23,690 nucleotides of DNA from DASPXK01 sp035637315 (GTDB lineage Bacteria; Chloroflexota; UBA6077; JACCZL01): NCBI GenBank assembly GCA_035637315.1, contig DASPXK010000089.1, positions 1-23,690 of the forward strand. Direction: 5' to 3'. Below are positions 14,618 through 22,084 of the stretch, one piece after another; positions within the stretch are counted from its first letter, which is position 1, and the number at the start of each line of letters is the position of its first letter. The notes under the pieces were generated by a model. That model was not told the DNA's origin. It saw nothing but the letters and a program-made list of their open reading frames with translations, and ran no database searches. A program made the position numbers and the translations under genes.

Positions 14618-15921
14618 AGCCGGTCGAGAGCCTGCCGGCGGAGGTCGGCTAGCCGCCGACTGGCCGGATAACGGAGCAACCCGACGTCGACGAGCTTGAG
14701 CGCGAGGGCGTAGTCGCTCTGCCCCAGCAGGGCCTTCGCGCTCCTGACGAAGGCTTGTTCCTTGCCGCCGCCCAGCAGATCGAGCGCTGCCGCCCACTCC
14801 CCGGGCGCAAAATCCTCTATCCCTTCGCCGTCGGGCTTCCAGTAGCCGGTCCGCTGGTGATAGACCCGCTTGACGACGTTGTCCCGCATCACCAGGAACG
14901 GGAGGACCGCGGGCGGATGAGAGCCGAGAATATCGGGCAGGTGATTCTGGTGGAGGATCTCGACGAGCGTCTTCCCCTCCCGGATCCCGCGGAGGATGTG
15001 CCCATGCAGGTCACGCAGGGCGGCCTCGAGTCCCGGAAACGCCTCAATGGCGAAGTTCTCGGTGAGGCCCGGGTGGCCGTGGATCAGGAGTCGCGGTTGG
15101 AGACCCTGGATCAGGCGCATCGTCTCCAGGAGGCCCTCCGCCGATCCCTCTGGGAGGAACGGAGCGCCGAGGTAGGGCATGATCACGTCTCCCGTGAAGA
15201 CCACGCCGCTCGCCGGCACATGGATCAACAGGCCGTCCTCGGTCTCGCCGCCACGCACGGGGTAGAGGGCGAATTCCACGCCGCCGATGGTCAGCGTCTC
15301 GGGCTCGCCTATGAGGCGATCCGGGATGACCTCGTAGCGCCGCCTCCGCTCTGCTCCGAAGAAGTAGCGGAAGGGCATCCCCGTCTCGTTCACGAACCGC
15401 AGCTTGTCGGCGAAGCTCGCCTGGGCGATCACCCGGGCGCCGGGTTCCCTGATCGCGTCTAGCCCGCCGATGTGGTCCCAGTGGGCGTGGGTTAGGATCA
15501 CGTGGCGGATGGGCTGGTCCGTGATCCGGCGGAGGTCGTCCAGTGCAGCCCGAGCGTGCGTCTCGGTGGTGCCGGCGTCGATCGCCACGATGCCGTCGTC
15601 GGTGAGGACGAAGGCGAAGTCGGCGAAGTCGTAACCCTGGGCCACGTAGACTCTCGGCGCCAGCTCCACGAGCCGGGGCGGGACGAAGTGGAACCCGTCC
15701 TCGGCAGTCACCCAGTAGTCGGTGACCAACTGCGGGAGGCCGGGATCCAGGGAGGGGTAACCGGAGCGCTCGAGCGCCTCCTGGGCCGCCTTCTCACGTC
15801 CCAGGGTGCGGTACGCCTTGGCGAGGGAGCGGTAGACGCTCCTTCTGAACCCAATCGGAAAGCGCTCCTTGTTGGCGAGCACCCATTCGAGGTCGGTGAC
15901 CGCCGCTTGGGCCTTCCGCAA
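14596..15921 (-). CDS. MBL-fold alkylsulfatase-like hydrolase, main part (frameshifted at both ends)
   Basis: 441 residues as read, from a TTG at 15921 that is probably not a real start. A metallo-beta-lactamase domain carries H145-A-H147-W-D149-H150 (THAHWDH), then VFTGDV and LLIHGHPG. Beyond about residue 300 a helical region with VKRVYHQRTGYW and TPR-like repeats resembles the dimerisation domain of SdsA1/BDS1 alkylsulfatases. Such enzymes cleave sulfate esters using two zincs; an ester or lactone substrate is also possible. No signal peptide is seen, so it is likely cytosolic. The N-terminal part lies in another frame (15794-16282) and the C-terminal tail in a third place (14534-14617). 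Removing one base near 15929 and adding one at 14614-14615 gives a single protein of about 582 residues. Confidence 0.8.
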   Translation of the reverse strand: MRKAQAAVTDLEWVLANKERFPIGFRRSVYRSLAKAYRTLGREKAAQEALERSGYPSLDPGLPQLVTDYWVTAEDGFHFVPPRLVELAPRVYVAQGYDFADFAFVLTDDGIVAIDAGTTETHARAALDDLRRITDQPIRHVILTHAHWDHIGGLDAIREPGARVIAQASFADKLRFVNETGMPFRYFFGAERRRRYEVIPDRLIGEPETLTIGGVEFALYPVRGGETEDGLLIHVPASGVVFTGDVIMPYLGAPFLPEGSAEGLLETMRLIQGLQPRLLIHGHPGLTENFAIEAFPGLEAALRDLHGHILRGIREGKTLVEILHQNHLPDILGSHPPAVLPFLVMRDNVVKRVYHQRTGYWKPDGEGIEDFAPGEWAAALDLLGGGKEQAFVRSAKALLGQSDYALALKLVDVGLLRYPASRRLADLRRQALDRLRRGTSS

Positions 15922-16282
15922 GAAAGCGTAGCTCGGCCAAGACGAGGCCCCGGAAGTACGTGGTGAGCCCGGGCGCGCGGCTCACCGCCTGGTCGAGTTT
16001 GGCGATAGCCTCGTTCACCCGCGCTCGGCGCCGGATCAGCGACACATGCCCGGCAAGCCGGGCCTGAAAGAGTCCCTCCAGGGCCAGGAAGAGTGGCTGG
16101 TCCGGTCGAGCCTCGGCACGCTCGCGGAAGTAGGCGTAGCCCTCCTCGTCGCGGCGACTCGCGAGCAACTGGCCCGCCAGCACGGCTACCGTTCGGGTCT
16201 CGGCGTTTGGCCAGCGGACCGCCTCCTGGAGGGCTTCGACCTCCAGGTGGCGCGTGATGGACGCGCTTGCTGTACTGTTCAT
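15794..16282 (-). CDS. N-terminal part of the MBL-fold hydrolase (frameshift fragment)
   Basis: The real protein portion is about residues 1-118 (16282 to about 15930). It is helical and TPR-like, with repeats such as RDEEGYAYFRERAEA and YFRGLVLAEL. After that the frame runs out of phase (RFLAEGPSGGHR...) and is meaningless. In the next frame the same DNA reads AFLRKAQAAVTDLEWVL, joining the main domain. Deleting the T at 15929 (plus strand) or a neighbour restores ELAFLRKAQ. The ATG at 16282 has a good ribosome site (GGGAGAAG). It starts 42 bp after the MATE exporter stop on the same strand, so the two are probably one operon. Confidence 0.7.
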   Translation of the reverse strand: MNSTASASITRHLEVEALQEAVRWPNAETRTVAVLAGQLLASRRDEEGYAYFRERAEARPDQPLFLALEGLFQARLAGHVSLIRRRARVNEAIAKLDQAVSRAPGLTTYFRGLVLAELRFLAEGPSGGHRPRMGARQQGALSDWVQKERLPLPRQGVPHPGT

Positions 16283-16324
16283 GGTCTTCTCCCGTCGATT
16301 TGTGTCGTCAGTCGAGCAGTCGTT

Positions 16325-17761
16325 TCAGCGCCGCCAGCTTCCTGCCTTGATCGCGACCGCCAGGGCGGCGCCGAACAGCCCGAGGCTCGAGGCGATAGCG
16401 GCGTAGAGCGCGGCGAGCCCGCCGCCTAGCCAATAGATGAGGAGCCAGCCGCCAAGCGCGGCGATGAGCAGCCGAGCAGAGCCGGCCACGAGCGGCCAGA
16501 ACAGTCGGCCGGCACCCTGGGAGGCGAAGTAGAGCGCCAGTCCCAGTCCGAGGAAGCCGTAAGCCGGCCCGACGATCCGAAGATAGGTCTCGCCGGCAGC
16601 GACGACCTCGGGCTGGGAGCTGAAGATGCCGATCCAGGCCCAGGGGAGTAACGCGGCGAGGAGCCCGACGCTGCCGGTCACGACGGCCGCCAGGCCGGCC
16701 CCGACCCAGGCCACACGGCGAGCACGCGCCACCTGGCCGGCGCCGACGTTGGTGCCGACCATGGTGACCAGGGCCGTGCCGATGCCGAAGACGAGCGGGA
16801 TCTGGAGATACTCCAGCCGCGCGCCGATGCCGTAGCCGGCCAACGCAAACGTTCCGAACGATCCGACCAGCCCGGTGACGGCCATCACGTTGAGGTTGGT
16901 CAGGACGGTATTCAATGAGCCCGGCAGCCCGACTCGCAGGATCTCCCAGAAGAGCGCGCGCCGGAAACGGAGCCTGCCGCGGGGCATGGTCACCACGGTC
17001 CGCCCGGAGAGGACATAGGCGGTGAGCGCCAGCGCGCGCAGGGTGTAGGAGGTCACCAGCGAGGCGGCCGCACCGGCCACTCCGAGTGGGGGAAAGGGGC
17101 CCAGGCCGAAGATGAGGGCCGGAGCCAGGCCGACGTGCAGGATCTCACCGGCGACGATGATCGTTGCCGGGAAGAGCATCTGGCCGGTTCCCCGCACGAC
17201 GCTGCCGAGCGTGGCGAGGAGCCAGACGGCCAGCGCGCCGGAGAAAGTGACGGTGGAGTACGCAAGGGCTGCTTCCAAGGCGCCGCCGATGCCGCCCATG
17301 GCCGGGTAGAGGAAGGGGCCGGCCCACAGAGCGCCTGCCGTGAAGAGCGCCGACATGAGTAGCGCGATCACCAGGGCGTGGGCCACCAGGTCGTTCGCGT
17401 CCTCGCGTCGCCCGGCTCCGAGTGCCCGTGCGATAGCCGAAGCGACCCCGCCCCCCATACCGCCGAAGGACATAGTCACCATCAGCATCCAGGCGGGCAA
17501 GACGAGCGAGACGCCGGCCAGGGCGTCGGCCCCCAGCCGACTCACGAAGAAGGCGTCGACCGTGCTGGAGGCGGCCTGGACGAGCATGACGACGACGTTC
17601 GGGGCGGCCAGACGCAGCAGCGTCGGGAGGACGGGCGCCTCGAGGATGAGCCGCGTGCGGGCCGGCACAGCGCTGTCGGTGGACTTGGGCGCGGCGGATG
17701 TGGAGATCAGCGTACGACTGATCGGAGTTACCAGCTGCGAGGGACGTTGGAGCGAAGTCAC
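16325..17761 (-). CDS. MATE family multidrug efflux transporter
   Basis: 478 residues with about 12 membrane segments in two similar halves, an inner-membrane Na+- or H+-driven exporter of cationic drugs or metabolites. Seen: LPTLLRLAAPNVVVMLVQA and DAFFVSRLGADALAGV (first helices, conserved in MATE), a glycine-rich FGGMGGGVASAIARALGAG loop, and the second-half equivalent LRVGLPGSLNTVLTNLNV with VGTNVGAGQ. The first 38 residues are polar and variable. The start is GTG at 17761; GGGAAG lies about 13 bases upstream, so it is a weak site. It is divergent from an HxlR regulator, with a promoter and repeats between them, which suggests inducible expression. The hydrolase gene follows 42 bp downstream. 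Confidence 0.92.
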   Translation of the reverse strand: MTSLQRPSQLVTPISRTLISTSAAPKSTDSAVPARTRLILEAPVLPTLLRLAAPNVVVMLVQAASSTVDAFFVSRLGADALAGVSLVLPAWMLMVTMSFGGMGGGVASAIARALGAGRREDANDLVAHALVIALLMSALFTAGALWAGPFLYPAMGGIGGALEAALAYSTVTFSGALAVWLLATLGSVVRGTGQMLFPATIIVAGEILHVGLAPALIFGLGPFPPLGVAGAAASLVTSYTLRALALTAYVLSGRTVVTMPRGRLRFRRALFWEILRVGLPGSLNTVLTNLNVMAVTGLVGSFGTFALAGYGIGARLEYLQIPLVFGIGTALVTMVGTNVGAGQVARARRVAWVGAGLAAVVTGSVGLLAALLPWAWIGIFSSQPEVVAAGETYLRIVGPAYGFLGLGLALYFASQGAGRLFWPLVAGSARLLIAALGGWLLIYWLGGGLAALYAAIASSLGLFGAALAVAIKAGSWRR

Positions 17762-17779
17762 TGTCGGTCACTTCCCTTT

Positions 17780-17827
17780 TGCAAGTAACACCACTATAAC
17801 AGCTGTCTGTTGTAAAATGCAAGTAAC
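17780..17827. promoter_or_regulatory. candidate HxlR operator: two direct repeats around an inverted repeat
   Basis: TGCAAGTAAC occurs at 17780-17789 and 17818-17827. Between them TATAACA-N6-TGTTGTA (17795-17814) is an inverted repeat with one mismatch. The site covers the MATE promoter and the start region of hxlR, as expected for a self-regulating repressor. Which protein binds is an inference. Confidence 0.5.
17793..17822 (-). promoter_or_regulatory. promoter of the MATE exporter
   Basis: On the minus strand: TTGCAT (17817-17822) as a weak -35, an 18-bp spacer, and TATAGT (17793-17798) as the -10 (five of six matches). The -10 sits inside the inverted repeat, so a protein bound there would block RNA polymerase. 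Confidence 0.45.
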
Positions 17828-17869
17828 GCCTCCGATGACTGGCGCGAGGCGGCCAACGGGAGCCTGGCG

Positions 17870-18280
17870 ATGACGACGACGAAGCGCAGATCAGCCGCGA
17901 CTGCTAGGGCGGGCGCTCGGCGATCGGCTTGCCCGGTCGCCTGTGCCCTTGACCTCGTCGGCGATCGCTGGACCCTGCTGATCGTCCGAGACTTACTCGG
18001 CGGCAAGAAACGCTACGGTGACTTCCTGGCCTCGTCGGAGAAGATCCCGACCAACATCCTGGCCGATCGGCTCAAGCGCCTCGAGCGGGAAGGGCTCATC
18101 TGCAGCGTCCCCTACCGCCTGCACCCGCCGCGGGTCGAGTACCGGCTAACCCCAGAGGGCCGCGCGCTCGGACGCGCGGTCGAGGCGCTCGCCAGGTGGG
18201 GAACCAGGCACTTTCCCGGCACCACACGGACCGTCTGGCCCGGGGCTGCCAGCGACGAGCCGGAGCCTACGGAGCCTTGA
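17870..18280 (+). CDS. HxlR family winged-helix transcriptional regulator
   Basis: 136 residues, typical for the family. The signature CPVACALDLVGDRWTLLIVR (residues 21-40) is followed by RYGDFLASSEKIPTNILADR (the recognition helix region, about 48-67) and the wing HPPRVEYRLTPEGRAL. C21 is the conserved N-terminal Cys that in some members (HypR, YodB) senses oxidants or electrophiles. It is divergent from the MATE exporter and likely represses it, and itself, through the repeats at 17780-17827. The ATG at 17870 has GGGAG at 17858-17862. The C-terminus is acidic (DEPEPTEP). The gene ends two bases before a heptad tract shared with dppC. Confidence 0.92.
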   Translation: MTTTKRRSAATARAGARRSACPVACALDLVGDRWTLLIVRDLLGGKKRYGDFLASSEKIPTNILADRLKRLEREGLICSVPYRLHPPRVEYRLTPEGRALGRAVEALARWGTRHFPGTTRTVWPGAASDEPEPTEP

Positions 18281-18281
18281 T

Positions 18282-18311
18282 TAACACTCTTTACTCTTCA
18301 CTCTTCATTCC
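18282..18311. repeat. heptad repeat tract D (AATGAAG/AGTGAAG-type)
   Basis: On the minus strand the units read AATGAAG AGTGAAG AGTAAAG AGTGTTA. It fills the gap between the convergent hxlR and dppC ends and contains the TGA stop of dppC (18305-18307). It is related to tract C. Confidence 0.75.
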
Positions 18312-19255
18312 GCCAGCCGCGGGTCCAGTGCGTCGCGGAGGCCGTCGCCGAGCAGGTTGAAGCCCAGCACTGCCAGGACGATCGCCAGGCCGGGGAAGAC
18401 CGCCGGCCAGGGCGACAGCTCGATCAGCCGCTGGCCCGTGTTGACCATTGTTCCCCACGAAGGATCCGGTGGCTGCGTGCCGAGGCCCAGGAAGCTCAGC
18501 GACGCCTCGGCCAGGATCGCCAGGGACAGGCTCAGGCTGGTCTGTACGATCAGGGGCGCGGCGATGTTCGGCAGGACGTGGCTGCGGAGCACGCGCAGAT
18601 CGTTGGCCCCGGACAGGACCGCCGCCTCGACGAAGTCGCGGGCCTTGACCGAAAACGTCGTTCCACGGGTCAGGCGCGCGTAGACAGGCGTGTAGACGAT
18701 CCCGATCGCGATCATCGTATTGGTCAGGCTGGGACCAAGCATCCCGACGATCCCCAGCGCCAGGAGGATCGATGGGAACGCGAACACCACATCCAGCACG
18801 CGGGCGATCAGGTCGTCGAGCAGGCCGCCGTAATAGCCGGCCACCAGGCCGAGCGAGACGCCGGCCACCAGGGCCATCGTCACGGCGATCCCACCCACGT
18901 ACAGCGAGATCCTGGCTCCCCAGATCACGCGGCTCAAGATGTCTCGGCCAAACTCGTCGGTGCCCAGCCAGTGCTCAGCGCCCGGCCCTTCCAGCAAGTT
19001 CGGCGGATTCATCTCGAGCGGGTCCCGTGGCGAGAGACAGGGTGCGAAAACCGCCGTAAACGCGACCACGGCCAGGATTACCCCGCCCGCGACGGCGAGC
19101 TGGTTGCGCGCCAGCCGGCGCGCCAGCTCGCCGCGCCGAGCCCGCGCCGGGGACGGTACCGCGACCGCTCCTGGGAGCGCGGGCGTCCCGCCCGCCATGG
19201 CTGTAGCGGGCGAGATGCCCGCGCTCCCAGGACTTGCCCACCCCCCACTGCCCAC
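18305..19255 (-). CDS. dppC: peptide/nickel ABC importer permease (DppC/OppC type)
   Basis: 316 residues from a GTG at 19255, or 297 from an ATG at 19198. It is the inner-membrane permease of a peptide-type importer. The family begins at about residue 45 with RRLARNQLAVAGGVIL, followed by LSPRDP, the HWLGTDEFGRDILSR segment, an EAA-type loop (VEAAVLSGAND..., ending LPNI) and SFLGLGTQPPDPSWG. Residues 1-30 (GSAGISPATAMAGGTPALPG) are a translated palindrome (19169-19232), and the GTG lies in a heptad tract. Neither start has a ribosome site, so the true start is unclear and may have been displaced by the repeats. It follows dppB by 10 bp. No ATPase genes follow; the next gene is hxlR on the other strand. 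Confidence 0.9.
   Translation of the reverse strand: MGSGGWASPGSAGISPATAMAGGTPALPGAVAVPSPARARRGELARRLARNQLAVAGGVILAVVAFTAVFAPCLSPRDPLEMNPPNLLEGPGAEHWLGTDEFGRDILSRVIWGARISLYVGGIAVTMALVAGVSLGLVAGYYGGLLDDLIARVLDVVFAFPSILLALGIVGMLGPSLTNTMIAIGIVYTPVYARLTRGTTFSVKARDFVEAAVLSGANDLRVLRSHVLPNIAAPLIVQTSLSLSLAILAEASLSFLGLGTQPPDPSWGTMVNTGQRLIELSPWPAVFPGLAIVLAVLGFNLLGDGLRDALDPRLAE
19169..19232. repeat. inverted repeat translated as the DppC N-terminus
   Basis: Arms 19169-19195 and 19206-19232 are 27 bp with two mismatches and a 10-base loop (19196-19205). The outer 16 bp (TCCTGGGAGCGCGGGC and its complement) are perfect. On the minus strand it reads as GSAGISPATAMAGGTPALPG in the DppC frame. This is a GC-rich dispersed-type palindrome, related in style to those at 1433 and 6412 but not identical. 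Confidence 0.85.
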
Positions 19256-19272
19256 TGCCTACTGCCTACTGG
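19240..19272. repeat. heptad repeat tract E (ACTGCCY-type)
   Basis: Units ACTGCCC ACTGCCT ACTGCCT ACTGGTA, preceded by a C-run. It spans the dppB-dppC junction and contains both the dppB stop (19266-19268) and the proposed GTG of dppC (19253-19255). Confidence 0.75.
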
Positions 19273-20219
19273 TAGTGGATCTTCGGATCCACATACGCGT
19301 ACACGATGTCGACGGCCAGGTTGACCAGCACGAAGCTGGTGGCGATGAACAGCACGCCTCCCTGAACGACCGGGTAGTCCCGCTGGGAGATCCCGTTCAG
19401 CACCAGCGTGCCCACGCCGGGCAGTGCGAAGATCTGCTCGACGATGATCGCGCCGCCCAGCAGATAGCCCACCTGGATGCCGGCCACGGTGACGACCGGG
19501 ATCAGCGCGTTGCGGAGGGCATGCCGATAGACGACGAGTCGCTCGACCAGGCCCTTGGCGCGGGCTGTCACGACGTACTCCTGGCGGAGCACTTCCAGCA
19601 TGCTGGAGCGCGTCATTCGCATCAAGATCGCCATGTTGGCCGCCCCGAGCGCCAGGGCAGGCAGCAAGACCGAGCGGAAGCTACCGACCAGGTCCTGACT
19701 CGGGTAGACGTAGCCCGACGTCGGCAGCACGCCACGCCAGTACCGCGACGCGAGCAAGATCAGCATCGTCGCCAGCCAGAAGTTGGGGATGGAGAGCCCG
19801 AGCAGGCCGAACACTCGCACGGCCGCGTCGGACCGCGTGTATCGCCGCACCGCCGAGACCACTCCGAGTGGGATCGCTAGGGCGAGCGACATGACCATCG
19901 CCATCGCGGTGAGCTGAATGGTGACCGGGAAGCGCGCCAGGATGTCGGGCAGGATCGGCCGACTGGTGCGGATCGAGCGTCCGAAGTCGCCCCTCAGCAG
20001 GCTACCGGCCCATTCGAAGTACTGCTCGTGAAACGGACGGTCGAGCCCGAACAGCTTGCGGAGCTGGGCCAGTCGCTCCTGGCTGGCCACCCCCTCCGTC
20101 CCGAGGATGACGTCCACGACATCGCCCGGGATCAGCCGCAGCATCAAGAACACGGCCACCGACAGGCCGAACACAACCGGCACAACCTGCAGCACGCGGC
20201 GAAGGATGTAGCGGGACAC
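19266..20219 (-). CDS. dppB: peptide/nickel ABC importer permease (DppB/OppB type)
   Basis: 317 residues, the normal length, with about six membrane segments. The N-terminus SRYILRRVLQVVPVVFGLSV is typical. It also shows LIPGDVVDVILG, FGRSIRTSRPI, and the EAA-type loop VTARAKGLVERLVVYRHALRNALIPV. The end matches the DppB pattern (VLVNLAVDIVYAYVDPKI). The start is GTG at 20219; no ribosome site is visible because heptad tract F lies directly upstream. The stop lies in heptad tract E. It forms a pair with DppC and receives peptides or similar ligands from DppA. Confidence 0.93.
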   Translation of the reverse strand: MSRYILRRVLQVVPVVFGLSVAVFLMLRLIPGDVVDVILGTEGVASQERLAQLRKLFGLDRPFHEQYFEWAGSLLRGDFGRSIRTSRPILPDILARFPVTIQLTAMAMVMSLALAIPLGVVSAVRRYTRSDAAVRVFGLLGLSIPNFWLATMLILLASRYWRGVLPTSGYVYPSQDLVGSFRSVLLPALALGAANMAILMRMTRSSMLEVLRQEYVVTARAKGLVERLVVYRHALRNALIPVVTVAGIQVGYLLGGAIIVEQIFALPGVGTLVLNGISQRDYPVVQGGVLFIATSFVLVNLAVDIVYAYVDPKIHYQ

Positions 20220-20222
20220 GTC

Positions 20223-20294
20223 GAGCTATCAGCAGTCAGCCATCAGCTGTCAGGTCCGATCCGGCTGATGGCTGACAGCTGACAGCTGAGTGCT
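20223..20294. repeat. heptad repeat tract F (GCTGAYN-type)
   Basis: Units include TCAGCAG TCAGCCA TCAGCTG TCAGG on one side and GCTGATG GCTGACA GCTGACA GCTGAGT GCTCG on the other. Thirteen bases (20235-20247) pair perfectly with 20264-20276 around a 16-base loop. It fills the dppA-dppB gap, ending two bases before the dppA stop. The right half is nearly the same as tract A at 4335-4406. Confidence 0.85.
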
Positions 20295-20296
20295 CG

Positions 20297-21991
20297 TTAC
20301 TTGTCGAGCCAGGTGTCCTTGAGCGCCAGGCGATAGCTGCTGGCCATGGGCGCGTAGCCCTTGACGTACGGCCGGGCTGGCTCGTAGTTCTTGATCACGT
20401 AGAGAAACAGGAAGGGGAGCTCCGTCGCGAACAGCCGCTGCACGTCGGCGTAGATCTTCTTGCGCTCGGCCAGGTCCGTGGTCGTGCGGCCCTTCTCGAG
20501 GAGCTCGTCCATCTTCGGGTTGTTGTACTTGCCCCAGTTCTGGCCGAACTTGCTGTGGGCGACGCTCAGGTAGGTGTCCGGATCGGGGCGATTGGTGTTG
20601 AAGGTGAGGTTCAGGTCGAAGTCGCCGGTCTGCTGCGCCTTCAGAACGGCCGCCCACTCCATTTGTTGCACGGTCAGCTCGATGCCGACCTTCTTGAGCT
20701 GGGCCTGCAGGACCTCGGCCGTCGGAATGTCTGGCGCGTAGGCGGGCGCGGCCTCGATGCCGATCTTCACGCCCTCGGCGCCGGCCTCCTTCAGCAGCTG
20801 GCGGGCCTTGTCCGGACTGTACACGTAGGTCGGGAAGTTTTCCGGCGTGACCGGGATCGCCCACTCGGTCTCGCCGGGCGGCATCGGGCCCGTTGGCACG
20901 CCCTCGCCGAGCAGCACGGTGTTGATGATCTCCTGGCGGTCGATGGCGTAGCTGATCGCCTGGCGGACCCGCACGTCGTCCAGCGGCTTGCGGGTGGTGT
21001 TGAACGGGCTGGCTGACCGCCAGAAGCTGGGGATGTCGTTGAGCACGATGTTCTTGTCATCCTTCAGCAGCCGCGCGTTCTTGGGGTCTTTCAGCACGCT
21101 CATGTCCACGTCGCCGGCCCGGATGGCGGCTAGCCGAGCGGTCTCGTCAGGGATGATCCTGAATTCGACTCGCTCTAGGATCGGCAGGTCCTTCTCGTAG
21201 TAGTCGCCGTTCCTCTCGACGATAACTCTTACGTCCGGCGTGTACTCGACCAGCTTAAAGGGCCCGCTGCCGCCGTCCCAGTTGGAGAGGCTGCCGTTCT
21301 TCTCGACCACCTCGCGGTCCACGATGGCAGTCGGACGGCGGTCGGCCACGACGCTCACCAACGGCGCGAAGACCGTCTCGTTCTTGAGACGAACGGTGTA
21401 CTTGTCCACGACCTCGGCGTTTGCCCCTGGCCCCAGGTACGAGCGCAGCGGGACGGTCAGCGCCTGGTCCATCAGCCGATCGACGGTGTACTTGACGTCC
21501 TCGGCCGTCAGCTCGCGACCGCCGTGGAACTTGACGCCCTGGCGGAGCTTGAACTCCACGGTGGTCGGGTCGACGTTTCGCCAGGACTCGGCCACGTCCG
21601 GCTTCGGCTTGTTGGTCTTGTACTCCATGGTCAGCAGGCTGGAGTACAGCTGCTCGTAGATCGCCACAGAGGCGAACGCGGTGGTCAGGGCCGGGTCGAG
21701 CCCGACGGGGTTGACGTCGGCGCCGATGACCAGCGTGCCGCCCTTCTTGATCGCGGCCGGCCCTGTGGTGGGCTGGGCGGCGGGCTTGGCGGCCGGGGCC
21801 GCCGCGGCCGCCTCAGTCGGCTTTGGCGCAGCGGGAGCGCTCGTGGCGGCTGGCTTCGGTTCGGTCCTTGGGGGAGTCGGCGAGCACGCGGCTAGGCCGA
21901 GCGCCGCGCCGCCCAGACCGAGCCACTTGAGCGCCTCTCGCCGACTCAGCGCGCGCGTCGTCAGGTCATGGATTCCTCGCGTCACGTCCAT
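20297..21991 (-). CDS. dppA: peptide-type ABC importer substrate-binding lipoprotein (SBP family 5)
   Basis: 564 residues, family 5 (DppA/OppA/NikA). It would bind peptides, nickel complexes or related ligands outside the membrane and hand them to DppB/DppC. A twin-arginine motif (S16-R17-R18-E-A-L-K) and lipid site C36 (LGLAACSP) start the protein; residues 37-80 are an Ala/Pro/Lys linker like that of the other binding protein. From about residue 83: GGTLVIGADVNPVGLDPALT, VEFKLRQGVKFHGGRELTAEDV, WDGGSGPFKL, VRQAISYAIDRQEI, and a C-terminal KNYEPARPYVKGYAP. The start at 21991 is supported by GGGAGGGG five bases upstream; 14 more codons upstream are an artefact. A promoter lies at 22024-22052. 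First gene of dppA-dppB-dppC. Confidence 0.93.
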   Translation of the reverse strand: MDVTRGIHDLTTRALSRREALKWLGLGGAALGLAACSPTPPRTEPKPAATSAPAAPKPTEAAAAAPAAKPAAQPTTGPAAIKKGGTLVIGADVNPVGLDPALTTAFASVAIYEQLYSSLLTMEYKTNKPKPDVAESWRNVDPTTVEFKLRQGVKFHGGRELTAEDVKYTVDRLMDQALTVPLRSYLGPGANAEVVDKYTVRLKNETVFAPLVSVVADRRPTAIVDREVVEKNGSLSNWDGGSGPFKLVEYTPDVRVIVERNGDYYEKDLPILERVEFRIIPDETARLAAIRAGDVDMSVLKDPKNARLLKDDKNIVLNDIPSFWRSASPFNTTRKPLDDVRVRQAISYAIDRQEIINTVLLGEGVPTGPMPPGETEWAIPVTPENFPTYVYSPDKARQLLKEAGAEGVKIGIEAAPAYAPDIPTAEVLQAQLKKVGIELTVQQMEWAAVLKAQQTGDFDLNLTFNTNRPDPDTYLSVAHSKFGQNWGKYNNPKMDELLEKGRTTTDLAERKKIYADVQRLFATELPFLFLYVIKNYEPARPYVKGYAPMASSYRLALKDTWLDK

Positions 21992-22023
21992 TTGCCCCTC
22001 CCGTGGACTCTCATGCTGGTGGC

Positions 22024-22052
22024 ATGCTAACACCGTCCTGGGCTGGCCTCAA
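22024..22052 (-). promoter_or_regulatory. candidate promoter of the dppABC operon
   Basis: On the minus strand: TTGAGG (22047-22052), a 17-bp spacer, TAGCAT (22024-22029); four of six matches in each hexamer. The start would be about 25 bases upstream of the dppA ATG at 21991. Confidence 0.45.
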
Positions 22053-22084
22053 GCGGAGCATAGCGCAGACGAGGTCCTGCGTCG

